From an uncultured Nitrospira sp. (GTDB lineage Bacteria; Nitrospirota; Nitrospiria; Nitrospirales; Nitrospiraceae), in NCBI GenBank assembly GCA_902500785.1, contig CABVRW010000024.1:1-40565 (forward strand): a stretch of 40,565 bases of DNA, read 5' to 3'. This document shows, in pieces, positions 26,599-34,663 of the stretch (within the stretch, counting starts at the first letter, position 1; every line of letters starts with the position of its first letter). The position numbers and the translations under genes are program-made. The notes beneath the pieces are model-generated. The model saw nothing but the letters and a program-made list of their open reading frames with translations, had not been told where the DNA came from and did not search any database.

Positions 26599-27756
26599 AT
26601 GACTACTCTTGGTACTGATACGTCTTCCCACGCCATTCATGTCGAGCTCGGTGCGCGGACCTACACCATCGTCATTCGACGGAACCTGGTGCAGGACCTC
26701 GGTGAAGAGCTGAAGCGGCTACGATGTGCCGGCAAGGTGGGGGTCGTGACGGACCGGAATCTTGCCAAACATTATCTCAAGCAGGTGACCCGTAGGGTGA
26801 AGGCGGCCGGGTATACGGTCGTTCCCATCGTGCTGCCGCCTGGAGAACGAACCAAGACGCTCCTTTCAATTGCGAGAGTGATAGACGCGCTTGTGGAGGC
26901 TCGGTTCGAACGTAGTTCGACCTTGTTGGCCTTGGGTGGCGGGGTCATCGGCGATATCACGGGTTTCGCGGCAGCGATCTATCAGCGGGGTATTCCCTTC
27001 GTGCAGGTGCCGACGAGTCTGGTAGCCCAGGTCGATTCCAGTGTCGGCGGGAAGACGGGTGTCGATCACCCCAAGGGGAAGAATTTGATCGGGGCCTTCA
27101 ACCAACCGCGCGCGGTGTTCATCGATCCTGTGATGCTGGCGACCTTGCCGACTCGTGAATGGGTGGCCGGCCTGGCAGAGGTCATCAAGTACGGCGTGAT
27201 CGCGGATGAGACATTTTTTGAGTATCTGGAACGGAACATCGGCTCGATTGGCAATCTGACGGATGAGGCGGTGGCGCACATCGTGAAGCGGTCTTGCGAG
27301 ATCAAGGCCCAGGTGGTGGCCGAGGATGAGCGAGAGGCGGACCGCCGTCGCATCTTGAACTTCGGCCATACGATCGGACATGCGTTGGAATCCCTCGGCG
27401 GCTATCGAGGATTCATTCACGGTGAAGCCGTGGCGATCGGGATGGTGTATGAGGCGGACCTGGCCAGGCATCTCGGCTATTGTGGGGAAGATGTGGTGAC
27501 ACGGGTTCGCGCTCTGGTGAAGGCGGCCGGTTTGCCCGTTCGGTTGCCGCGCGTGACGTTCAACGATTTGTGGGGCGCCATGCAGCAGGACAAGAAAGTC
27601 TCCGCAGGGACGCTTTACTGTGTGGTGCCGGAGCGCATTGGGGTGGTGCGAATCGTTCCGCTGAAGAAGGACGAGACTCGAGCCTGGTTCCAAGCGGTTC
27701 GTGCTCGGGACACATCCGGGTGGAAGCCCGCCAGGTCTGTCAGGCGCGGACGATAG
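26599..27756 (+). CDS. aroB: 3-dehydroquinate synthase
   Basis: Second step of the shikimate pathway: converts DAHP to 3-dehydroquinate, using NAD and a metal ion. It is 385 aa. Conserved elements are LALGGGVIGDITGFAAAIYQRG, PTSLVAQVDSSVGGKTGVDHPKGKN, the metal-site motif NFGHTIGHALE and HGEAVAIGM. The C-terminus is about 20 residues longer than in many AroB proteins. The stop overlaps the ribosome-binding site of the next gene. Confidence 0.97.
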   Translation: MTTLGTDTSSHAIHVELGARTYTIVIRRNLVQDLGEELKRLRCAGKVGVVTDRNLAKHYLKQVTRRVKAAGYTVVPIVLPPGERTKTLLSIARVIDALVEARFERSSTLLALGGGVIGDITGFAAAIYQRGIPFVQVPTSLVAQVDSSVGGKTGVDHPKGKNLIGAFNQPRAVFIDPVMLATLPTREWVAGLAEVIKYGVIADETFFEYLERNIGSIGNLTDEAVAHIVKRSCEIKAQVVAEDEREADRRRILNFGHTIGHALESLGGYRGFIHGEAVAIGMVYEADLARHLGYCGEDVVTRVRALVKAAGLPVRLPRVTFNDLWGAMQQDKKVSAGTLYCVVPERIGVVRIVPLKKDETRAWFQAVRARDTSGWKPARSVRRGR

Positions 27757-27763
27757 GAATGGG

Positions 27764-29023
27764 ATGGCGACGAAACGAACACTGACTCAAGTCGAGCAGG
27801 CCTTGCGTGAAAAGACTCGTGAGGTGGATGCTCTTCATCGCATCAGTGAGTCGATCAGCAACACGCTTGATTTGGAGGCGGTGCTCCGGCATATCGTGGA
27901 CATGGTCGTTGAAGTGACCAAAGCCGATGCCTGTTTGTTGTATCTGCTGTCCGATAACCGGGACGAACTCATTCTGCGGGCCTCAAAGAACCCACACCCG
28001 AAGTTGATCGGCCGGATCACCATCGGGATGGGAGAGGGAATCACCGGGTGGGTGGCGCGAGAGCGGACGCGTGTCGTCATCCCGAATACCGCCAGTGATG
28101 ACCCGCGCTTCAAGTTCTTTCACAACCTCCCTGAAGATCGCTACCAGGCATTCGTCTCCGTTCCGATTACGACCAAACAGGAAGTGGTCGGAGTGATCAA
28201 TGTGCAGCACAAGCGGTCGCGCCGGTACCGGCCGGACGAGTTGGCGCTTCTGTCGACGATCGCCACGCAGGTCGGCGGAGCCATTGAGAACGCGAGACTG
28301 TACGATCAGATGACACGCAAGGCGCTGCAGCTTGATACATTGTCCCAAGTATCGGAAACCGTGTCGTCGAATCGGCTGATCGAAGACGTGCTGCAACTTA
28401 TTGTGACCATGACGGCGCAAATGATGGGATCGAAAATTTGCTCCATCATTCTTCTGGATCAGACGACGGGTGAACTTCGAATTACTGCCACGCAAAGTTT
28501 GAGCGAACAATACCGGCGCAAGCCCAATGTGAAGGTCGGCCAGAGCATCAGCGGTCGTGCCGTTCAGGATCGTCGCCCGATCATCGTTCCGGATGTTACC
28601 AAAGAAGGCTCCTATATGTATCCGGAAATGGCCGCGAAGGAAGGCCTCTGCTCACTCCTCTGTGTGCCGATGCTCGTGCGGGAGAAAGCTATCGGGGTCA
28701 TCAATACGTATACCTCCAGGCCACATACCTTCACGGCTGAGGATGTCAAGCTGATGCAGGCCATTGCCAATCAGGCCGCGATTTCTATTGAACACACAAC
28801 TTTGCTGGAAAAATCGTTTGAGATGCAGGAAGCCTTACAGGTCCGCAAATTGCTGGACCGGGCCAAGGGATATCTCATGCGATCGAAACGGCTGTCGGAA
28901 GACGAGGCGTTCAAACTGATCCAGCGGCAGAGTATGGATCTTCGCAAGTCCATGCGAGAGATCGCGGAGGCCATTCTCTTGGCCGGTGAAATCGAAGATC
29001 GGGCCGATAAAAACCGAGGGTAG
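27764..29023 (+). CDS. GAF-GAF-ANTAR protein, probable RNA-binding antiterminator
   Basis: 419 aa from ATG 27764. A short coiled start is followed by GAF domain 1 (about residues 30-180; ADACLLYLLSD, GEGITGWVARERTRVVIPN, SVPITTKQEVVGVINV) and GAF domain 2 (about 195-340; GQSISGRAVQDRRPIIVPDV). A C-terminal ANTAR domain spans about 356-408, with the typical core LDRAKGYLMRSKRLSEDEAF. ANTAR domains bind paired RNA stem-loops with six-base loops and prevent termination (known from AmiR, NasR and EutV). The GAF domains probably sense a small molecule or partner, not identified. It lies 7 bp after aroB. A matching RNA target lies at 30138-30238. Confidence 0.93.
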   Translation: MATKRTLTQVEQALREKTREVDALHRISESISNTLDLEAVLRHIVDMVVEVTKADACLLYLLSDNRDELILRASKNPHPKLIGRITIGMGEGITGWVARERTRVVIPNTASDDPRFKFFHNLPEDRYQAFVSVPITTKQEVVGVINVQHKRSRRYRPDELALLSTIATQVGGAIENARLYDQMTRKALQLDTLSQVSETVSSNRLIEDVLQLIVTMTAQMMGSKICSIILLDQTTGELRITATQSLSEQYRRKPNVKVGQSISGRAVQDRRPIIVPDVTKEGSYMYPEMAAKEGLCSLLCVPMLVREKAIGVINTYTSRPHTFTAEDVKLMQAIANQAAISIEHTTLLEKSFEMQEALQVRKLLDRAKGYLMRSKRLSEDEAFKLIQRQSMDLRKSMREIAEAILLAGEIEDRADKNRG

Positions 29024-29027
29024 CCGC

Positions 29028-29990
29028 TTACGGCGTCCGGTCTGTGGATCGGGAGGGAGGCGGCGGTTGTGCGGGCCCACTGCTTCGGTTGGTCTGTTGC
29101 TCTCTCAATTGTCGTTTAATGTCTTGAAGTTCCTTTCGCAGCTCCTCGACCTCAGAATCCTTTTTCTTCAAATCTTCCCGGATGGCTCGAATATCGGTAT
29201 CGGTTTCGCTCGACTGAGCCGGAGGCGGCGTCGGGGACGTCTGTGGTTGCTCGGTGGGTCGAGTGGTGACGGGCGGCGTAGATGATGGGGAAGAGAGTGT
29301 GGCCAGCCGATCATAATCGATGATCAGGACGTTCGCCGGATCTTCCACAAACGCCGGGGCGAACTGATCGGAACGCAGGGCTTCCTCCGGCATGAACAAG
29401 ACTCGGCGATTCAGTAGGCCGCTTGGCTCGGGCAAACGGCGATTGGGCATGTTCACCGTGTCAGGAGCATCTCGCCGCTGCCGGTACTCGGTCAGATAGA
29501 GATAGAGCGAACGTCCGTAGGCAAACACCAGGCCGCTCGTGGTTTCTCGAGATAAAGGCCGGAGTGGCGGTTCCGAGGAGCCGATGGCCGCTCCCGCCCG
29601 TTCTCGATAACCGCCGTTACTCGCCTGAATCAGCCGAAACCCCACCGCTTGATCTGAGGCAGCCTGTTTTAATCCTTCGGCGATAGCAGGCGTTAGGAAG
29701 GCAATCTCAGTTCCTGAGAAGACGGGGATGGCCGGCGTGTCATTCGAGGTCAGGGCTCGGAGGAGTCCGGTTTCTTCACGGATCAGCATGCCCTGTAAGC
29801 TGCGCGCGATCAGGGCCTCGTCGAGTCGAATGGGATGGCTGGCCTGGAATCGGCTATCGGGTAGACGATCTAGATACACCATCCCTTGGGCGGTTTCACG
29901 GACGAGCAGATCGACTCGCGAACCGGTGGTACAGCCCGCAGCCAAAAGCCAGCAGGACAAGACCAATGCAATAGGTCGAGCGTAGTGCAT
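29028..29990 (-). CDS. Putative lipoprotein with coiled-coil, proline-rich end
   Basis: 320 aa, not recognised as a known family. A signal peptide with lipobox LLAAGC (cysteine near residue 20) predicts a lipid-anchored envelope protein. A globular middle (about 25-225) is followed by a Pro/Ser/Thr-rich linker, a charged coiled coil (IREDLKKKDSEVEELRKELQ) and another Pro/Ser-rich tail. The gene converges on the GAF-GAF-ANTAR gene, 4 bp between the stops, and is divergent from the porin, with which it shares the 307-bp upstream region. The function is unknown. Confidence 0.85.
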   Translation of the reverse strand: MHYARPIALVLSCWLLAAGCTTGSRVDLLVRETAQGMVYLDRLPDSRFQASHPIRLDEALIARSLQGMLIREETGLLRALTSNDTPAIPVFSGTEIAFLTPAIAEGLKQAASDQAVGFRLIQASNGGYRERAGAAIGSSEPPLRPLSRETTSGLVFAYGRSLYLYLTEYRQRRDAPDTVNMPNRRLPEPSGLLNRRVLFMPEEALRSDQFAPAFVEDPANVLIIDYDRLATLSSPSSTPPVTTRPTEQPQTSPTPPPAQSSETDTDIRAIREDLKKKDSEVEELRKELQDIKRQLREQQTNRSSGPAQPPPPSRSTDRTP

Positions 29991-30032
29991 GTGGGATGGT
30001 GTCGGTTTCCGAGCTCAGCCTGTGATGGACGC

Positions 30033-30041
30033 AGTGTAGCA
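30033..30041 (-). promoter_or_regulatory. Candidate extended -10 for the divergent lipoprotein
   Basis: On the minus strand this reads TGCTACACT, an extended -10 (TGn followed by TACACT), about 45 bases upstream of the lipoprotein ATG. No good -35 box is seen at the usual distance. Confidence 0.4.
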
Positions 30042-30052
30042 CAGAGAAAACC

Positions 30053-30078
30053 ATCGACGCCTGAAAGAACTCGTCGAT
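30053..30078 (+). repeat. Inverted repeat upstream of porin promoter, possible operator
   Basis: ATCGACG (30053-30059) pairs exactly with CGTCGAT (30072-30078) across 12 bases. It ends 8 bases before the -35 box of the porin promoter, where activators often bind. The binding protein is unknown. Confidence 0.5.
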
Positions 30079-30086
30079 TCTCTTGC

Positions 30087-30116
30087 TTGACAGCAGCGCC
30101 CTGAAAAGCGTATACA
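30087..30116 (+). promoter_or_regulatory. Sigma-70 promoter of the porin-urt operon
   Basis: TTGACA (30087-30092) is a perfect -35 box. After 18 bases comes TATACA (30111-30116) as -10. Transcription would start near 30123, leaving a leader of about 175 nt before the porin ATG at 30298. The -10 lies within a palindrome (30109-30131). Confidence 0.65.
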
Positions 30117-30131
30117 CCCCGCTTGTATACG
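30109..30131 (+). promoter_or_regulatory. Palindrome over the -10 box, candidate operator
   Basis: CGTATACA (30109-30116), a 7-base spacer, then TGTATACG (30124-30131): a perfect 8-bp inverted repeat. The left arm contains the predicted -10 and the right arm covers the predicted start site, so a dimeric repressor bound here would block the promoter. I do not recognise it as a known regulator's site. Confidence 0.55.
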
Positions 30132-30137
30132 GCAGGG

Positions 30138-30202
30138 GTCCTGACAACGGCGTCCGGACTTTGTTGCAGACGCTACGAGTGCAAAGGACAATGACGTCCT
30201 TT
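30138..30202 (+). promoter_or_regulatory. ANTAR-type tandem stem-loops (P1 and P2) in the porin leader
   Basis: P1: 30138-30145 pairs with 30152-30159 (8 positions, one T-C mismatch) around the hexaloop AACGGC (30146-30151). P2: 30183-30189 pairs with 30196-30202 (7 perfect pairs) around the hexaloop AATGAC (30190-30195). Both loops have A at position 1 and G at position 4, the hallmark of RNA bound by ANTAR dimers. A 23-nt linker separates them. The 3' arm of P2 is part of the 5' arm of the following terminator, so P2 and the terminator cannot form together. A GAF-GAF-ANTAR protein is encoded about 1.1 kb upstream. Confidence 0.82.
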
Positions 30203-30238
30203 TGGTCCAATGGTTGGACCGGAAGGGCGTTTTTTTTT
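30194..30238 (+). terminator. Leader intrinsic terminator (conditional)
   Basis: A 17-bp stem with three G-U pairs (30194-30210 with 30214-30230), a TGG loop, then nine T residues (30230-30238). It lies between the promoter and the porin start on the same strand, so it would end transcription before the operon unless prevented. The first nine bases (30194-30202) are shared with stem-loop P2, giving mutually exclusive structures. Confidence 0.88.
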
Positions 30239-30297
30239 GCGCGCTGGCTCTCCGGTCTGGTTCATTCCAATCGTGTGTAACCAGGAGGGCTATCAGG

Positions 30298-31665
30298 ATG
30301 AGTGCAGGAATGTCACGAAGACTCCTACTGGGGGCGATCATGATGACGGTCGCCGCCACGGCTCCGGTAATGGCAGAGGACCAGAGTGCGGGAGAAGCGG
30401 CGGGAGCCGGTCGCCTGAGCCGTGAAGTGGAGACTCCCCCCGCGGTGATTTGCGGCGGATGCGTCACTCCCAGCTTCGCGGGCGAAGGGAAAGGAAGCAT
30501 CGTTCCCTATGGTCGTATCGAGCTGGATGCGATCTACAGCAACAGAAACACAAATCCACTCGATCCTGGGCAGTTCAACGGCTATGCCACCGCTGCGGGA
30601 AAAAGCAGCAACGCGTCCTCCACGCTCAACCCTCGTTATAGCGTGTTCGGCCTGCGAGCCGACCGGACGGACGGGAAACATACCCTGACTGGTGTCGTCG
30701 AAGCGGATTTTTACAGTCAGACCGACAATGCCGGCAATATCTCACCTCGCCTGCGGTTGGCCAACGTCAAATATTCTCCCAACAATAGTCGGACGACCAT
30801 CACGGCAGGCATGGATTGGACGCCGATCATGTCGTCTCATCCAAACCTGATCGATTTTTCTATCATGGGTTATAACGGGAACTTGTGGCAGCGTCTCCCG
30901 CAGATTACCGTGAAGCATCAATTTACCGACAACGTGAACGGCCTGTTGACGGTCATGCGATTCGAGCGCGGATTGTCGGCCATCCAACCGCAGACGCAGC
31001 GCCGAACCTTTCAGGGAGCCGGCGCCGCCGCGGCCACACCGGGCAGTTGCGGAAGCAGCGGATTTGCCTGTTCGGAAAACGCATTCAACGATCCAGTGCA
31101 GATGCCCTATGTCGGAACCCGGTTTGCCTACATGGGAACGGGTGATCGGGCGGGCTACATGGTGGCATTGAATGCCGCGTTTCGCCATTATCGATCCGCG
31201 CCGACGGCCGGAGGAATTCCTGCCGGCAACGATATCAATTCGTATCTCGTGGGGGCGGAACTCGCGGTGCCTTTGACCAACCGGTTGAGATTCACCGGTG
31301 AGATTGCTTATGGGCAAGCGCTGGGGGTTGAGTTTTTCCGATACGGACAGGAGCGAAATCTGGGCACGGGCAAGTCGATCCGGACCGTGGTCGGCTGGGG
31401 AGAGTTGGATTATGCCTACGATCGGCAGCTCACGCTCATCGCCGGCTATGGGTTCGATAACCCGCTGAACGCCGACCTGCGAGGCACCAGCGCCGGGCCT
31501 GACACCCAATATGTCCTCAATCATCGGACCTACCTGACGGCCGTCCGGCATATTTGGGGTGATTTGTACACGTCGTTCGAGTGGAATCACCTCATGACCG
31601 AATGGTCCACCGGGGAGCATTTTGCAGGAGACAATTTCATGCTCTCAACTTGGTACAACTTTTAG
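30298..31665 (+). CDS. Outer-membrane porin, FmdC-like (urea / short-chain amide uptake)
   Basis: 455 aa from ATG 30298 (AGGAGG 9 nt upstream). A signal peptide ending near APVMA-ED is followed by a porin-type beta barrel: alternating polar and aromatic strands (VPYGRIELDAIYSN, YSVFGLRADRTDGKHTLTGVVEADFY) and a C-terminal phenylalanine (LSTWYNF) for barrel insertion. It is first in the operon before urtABCDE, which suggests outer-membrane passage of urea or amides; FmdC porins in Nitrospira are annotated this way. A CGGC pair near residue 55 is unusual for a porin. The frame is open further upstream, but that part covers the terminator. Confidence 0.85.
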   Translation: MSAGMSRRLLLGAIMMTVAATAPVMAEDQSAGEAAGAGRLSREVETPPAVICGGCVTPSFAGEGKGSIVPYGRIELDAIYSNRNTNPLDPGQFNGYATAAGKSSNASSTLNPRYSVFGLRADRTDGKHTLTGVVEADFYSQTDNAGNISPRLRLANVKYSPNNSRTTITAGMDWTPIMSSHPNLIDFSIMGYNGNLWQRLPQITVKHQFTDNVNGLLTVMRFERGLSAIQPQTQRRTFQGAGAAAATPGSCGSSGFACSENAFNDPVQMPYVGTRFAYMGTGDRAGYMVALNAAFRHYRSAPTAGGIPAGNDINSYLVGAELAVPLTNRLRFTGEIAYGQALGVEFFRYGQERNLGTGKSIRTVVGWGELDYAYDRQLTLIAGYGFDNPLNADLRGTSAGPDTQYVLNHRTYLTAVRHIWGDLYTSFEWNHLMTEWSTGEHFAGDNFMLSTWYNF

Positions 31666-31694
31666 CCTGGCCTGACGTCGAAAGGAGTCTCACG

Positions 31695-33059
31695 ATGACC
31701 TCTCCGAAACCACAGAGTACAGACCAAGAGATTTCCACGAGCAGGGTTGAGGGCCTTCCGTCGCGCCGCGATTTCCTCTTGCAGAGTTCACGAACCGCGG
31801 CGGGCATCGGGGTAGCGGCGTTGCTGGGCAACCTGGGCCATTGGGCTTTATCTTATGGGGCCGACAAGGAACCGATCAAGGTCGGGGTCTTGCACTCGCT
31901 CAGCGGCACGATGGCTATCAGTGAAGTGTCGTTGAAGGATGTCGTGTCGATGGCGGTGGAAGAAATCAACGTGAAGGGCGGCCTGTTGGGACGCCCGTTG
32001 AAGCTGGTGATCGTCGATCCAGCTTCGAACTGGGACTTGTTTGCAGAAAAGGCCAAACAATTGTTGGTACAAGACAAGGTGGCGGTGGTCTTTGGCTGCT
32101 GGACGTCGGTCAGCCGGAAATCCGTCTTGCCGGTGTTTGAAAAGAACAACGGTTTGCTCTTTTATCCTGTGCAGTATGAAGGCGAAGAGTGCTCACGGAA
32201 TGTGTTCTACACCGGGGCGGCGGTCAACCAGCAGGCTGTGCCGGCAGTCGAATATCTGATGAGCAAAGAAGGCGGCGGGTTAAAAAAGTTCTATCTTCTG
32301 GGGACCGACTATGTCTATCCACGGACGACGAACAAGATTCTCCGCGCCATGCTGTTGGCCAAGAAAGTTCCCGCCGCTAACATCATGGAAGAGTACACTC
32401 CGTTCCATCATCAAGATTACCAAACCATCGTGGGAAAGATTAAGAAGTTTGCGGCCGGTGGCGGCGCCTGCGTCATCAGCACGATCAACGGTGACAGCAA
32501 TGTGCCGTTCTACAAGGAGTTTGCCAATCAAGGTCTACGAGCCGAAGATGCGCCGATCATGGCTTTTAGCGTCGCGGAAGATGAGCTGCGCGGAATGGAC
32601 AAGACGGCGCTGGTCGGACATCTCGCGGCCTGGAATTACTACCAAAGCGTCGACACGCCGCAGAACAAGCAATTTGTGGCGAACTTTAAGGCCTATTGCA
32701 AAAAGCATAATTTGCCGGATGGAGATAAGCGCGTCACCGACGATCCGATTGAGGCCGCCTATTTTGGGGTACATGTCTGGAAGCAAGCGGCCGAGAAGGC
32801 GGGCAGCATTGAGGTGGACGCGGTTCGTAAGGCCATCTATGGACAGAAGTTCCTGGCGCCGGGCGGGGAGATCATGATGGACGTCGCCAACCATCACACG
32901 AACAAACCGGTGCTGATCGGGGAAATTCTCAAGGACGGCCAATTTAAGGTCGTGTGGCGATCGAAGGGTTTGGTCAAACCGGAACCGTGGAGTGAGTATA
33001 CGAATCCGGAAAAAGGGTGTGATTGGGTGACGCATCAAGGAACCTATAAGAAAGCCTGA
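31695..33059 (+). CDS. urtA: Urea ABC transporter, substrate-binding protein UrtA
   Basis: Periplasmic urea-binding protein. It is 454 aa from ATG 31695 with AAAGGAGT upstream. The N-terminus SRRDFLLQSSRTAAGIGVAAL looks like a twin-arginine signal. The mature part begins EPIKVGVLHSLSGTMAISEVSL and contains VVFGCWTSVSRKSVLPV and QYEGEECSRNVFYTGAAVNQQ, characteristic of UrtA/FmdD. It lies 29 bp after the porin with no terminator, so it is probably in the same transcript. Confidence 0.95.
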   Translation: MTSPKPQSTDQEISTSRVEGLPSRRDFLLQSSRTAAGIGVAALLGNLGHWALSYGADKEPIKVGVLHSLSGTMAISEVSLKDVVSMAVEEINVKGGLLGRPLKLVIVDPASNWDLFAEKAKQLLVQDKVAVVFGCWTSVSRKSVLPVFEKNNGLLFYPVQYEGEECSRNVFYTGAAVNQQAVPAVEYLMSKEGGGLKKFYLLGTDYVYPRTTNKILRAMLLAKKVPAANIMEEYTPFHHQDYQTIVGKIKKFAAGGGACVISTINGDSNVPFYKEFANQGLRAEDAPIMAFSVAEDELRGMDKTALVGHLAAWNYYQSVDTPQNKQFVANFKAYCKKHNLPDGDKRVTDDPIEAAYFGVHVWKQAAEKAGSIEVDAVRKAIYGQKFLAPGGEIMMDVANHHTNKPVLIGEILKDGQFKVVWRSKGLVKPEPWSEYTNPEKGCDWVTHQGTYKKA

Positions 33060-33108
33060 TGGGTATGCAACATTCAGGTCGCCGGATGCAGAGGAGGGTG
33101 CGCGGCGA

Positions 33109-34647
33109 ATGAGGCGCATCGTTGGGTTGGCACTGGTCTGGTTCATGGTGTGGGTCGTGACAGGCGGATGGGCGGCGGAGGCGCATACAGGCGCCTCCCC
33201 GCCGATGCAGCTTGAGCAGGCGTTGAAAGATTTGTCGAGCGAAGAAGAGACGACGCGAGACCTGGCGATTCATGCGCTGATCGAACAGGGAGACTCGACC
33301 TGGTTGCCACGCTTGGATGCGTTGCGGGCCAACGCAGATAGAAGTCTGCGCATGGCGATCAAGCCGGTGGCCGATGCCTGGAAACACCGCGCCAATCTGA
33401 CTAGTCCCGATGCCGATACGCGCAGGTCGGCGGCGACTGATCTGGGAACCAGCGGGCGGACGGTGGCTATTCCTTGGCTGGAGGCCGCGACGGCCACCGA
33501 ATCGCATCGTTGGGTGCGATATGCGATGGAGGAGTCGATACAACTCCTGAAACTCGCCTCGGATGATCCGGTGGTCAAGGCGCAGGCGGCGGCAAAGCTG
33601 GGTGAGCTGCGCAGCCAGAATGCGGTTCCAGCGTTGAAGACATTAGCGCAAGGCGCCGGTGAACCGAATAGCTCCGAGGATCAGAATCATGTCGCGCGGG
33701 TGGCGGCTGTCGCGATTGATCAGATTGAAACCTGGAACGTTTGGTCCACGGCGATCGAAACGTTATTTCGCGGTCTCAGTCTGAGTTCGATTCTCCTCAT
33801 CATGTCCGTCGGACTTGCGATTGTTTTCGGGTTGATGGGCGTCATCAACATGGCGCACGGCGAGCTGATGATGATCGGAGCCTATGCCACCTTTGTCATG
33901 CAGGAATGTTTTAAGTTATATGTTCGTCCAGACTGGTTCGACGCGTACTACCTTGCGGCCCTTCCGGCCGCATTTCTGGCAGCGGCCTTGTTCGGATTGG
34001 TCCTGGAAGCGACCGTCATTCGTTTCCTCTATGGCCGCCCGCTCGAAACGATGCTGGCGACCTGGGGAGTCAGTCTGATCCTGATTCAGGGGGCGCGAAT
34101 TTATTTTGGCGATTTGACGGCGGTCGCCGCGCCGACCTGGCTCAATGGCGGCACGCAAGTCATGGTGGGGGTGTTCTTGCCGTTCAATCGTCTGTTCATC
34201 ATCGGGCTCTCCATCCTTTGTGTCACCGGGATTTACCTGTTACTGTTTCGGTCGAGCGTTGGGTTGCGAGTGCGGGCTGTCACGCAGAACCGCAACATGA
34301 GTGCGTGCCTGGGCATTCCTACCAGGAAAGTCGATGCCTACACCTTTGCCTTCGGTTCCGGCCTTGCCGGCATCGCCGGTTGGGCCCTGACCCTGGTCGG
34401 GAATGTCGAGCCGGGACTCGGGCAGAACTACATCGTGGACTCGTTCATGGTGGTGGTGACGGGCGGTGTCGGAAAACTCGCCGGAACTATCATTGCCTCG
34501 TTGGGGATCGGAGGATTGAATAAACTGATGGAGCCCAGTTTTGGAGCGGTCTATGCAAAGGTGTTGATCCTCGTGCTGGTGATTCTCTTCCTGCAGCGAC
34601 GACCTTCGGGGCTGTTTTCAGTCAAGGGGCGTCACGCCGAGGGGTAA
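33109..34647 (+). CDS. urtB: Urea ABC transporter permease UrtB, long form
   Basis: LivH-type inner-membrane permease. It is 512 aa. An N-terminal signal sequence (about 1-24) precedes a HEAT-repeat-like helical domain (about 30-205, LKDLSSEEETTRDLAIHAL), probably periplasmic. The permease core with about eight membrane helices follows (IVFGLMGVINMAHGELMMIGAYATFV, FAFGSGLAGIAGWALTLVGNV). The long form with this extra domain is usual for UrtB as opposed to LivH. GAGGAGGG lies upstream. Confidence 0.95.
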   Translation: MRRIVGLALVWFMVWVVTGGWAAEAHTGASPPMQLEQALKDLSSEEETTRDLAIHALIEQGDSTWLPRLDALRANADRSLRMAIKPVADAWKHRANLTSPDADTRRSAATDLGTSGRTVAIPWLEAATATESHRWVRYAMEESIQLLKLASDDPVVKAQAAAKLGELRSQNAVPALKTLAQGAGEPNSSEDQNHVARVAAVAIDQIETWNVWSTAIETLFRGLSLSSILLIMSVGLAIVFGLMGVINMAHGELMMIGAYATFVMQECFKLYVRPDWFDAYYLAALPAAFLAAALFGLVLEATVIRFLYGRPLETMLATWGVSLILIQGARIYFGDLTAVAAPTWLNGGTQVMVGVFLPFNRLFIIGLSILCVTGIYLLLFRSSVGLRVRAVTQNRNMSACLGIPTRKVDAYTFAFGSGLAGIAGWALTLVGNVEPGLGQNYIVDSFMVVVTGGVGKLAGTIIASLGIGGLNKLMEPSFGAVYAKVLILVLVILFLQRRPSGLFSVKGRHAEG

Positions 34648-34663
34648 GGATAGAGCAGGAAGA

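Noticed and set aside
26362-26636. Two short overlapping reading frames in the pilQ-aroB gap: a + strand frame of 76 codons (26362-26592) and a minus-strand frame of 75 codons (26409-26636).
   Set aside because: They overlap each other on opposite strands, have no clear ribosome-binding site or recognisable motif, one begins inside the hairpin loop and the other inside aroB.
26866-27693. Minus-strand frame of 275 codons opposite aroB.
   Set aside because: It lies fully antisense to a clearly recognised AroB with all catalytic motifs. Long antisense frames are common in GC-rich genes and this one shows no family features.
30164-30184. TTGCA/TGCAA inverted repeat between P1 and P2, considered as P1 of the ANTAR motif.
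   Set aside because: The loop is 11 nt and does not give an A1/G4 hexaloop. It also steals the first pairs of P2. The upstream hairpin at 30138-30159 fits far better.
30202-30297. N-terminal extension of the porin over the terminator.
   Set aside because: It would begin within the terminator hairpin, has no ribosome-binding site, and would hide the clear signal peptide that begins at ATG 30298.
30742-31620. Minus-strand frame of 292 codons opposite the porin.
   Set aside because: Antisense shadow of the porin, rich in Arg, His and Pro as expected for a non-coding frame; no domain seen.
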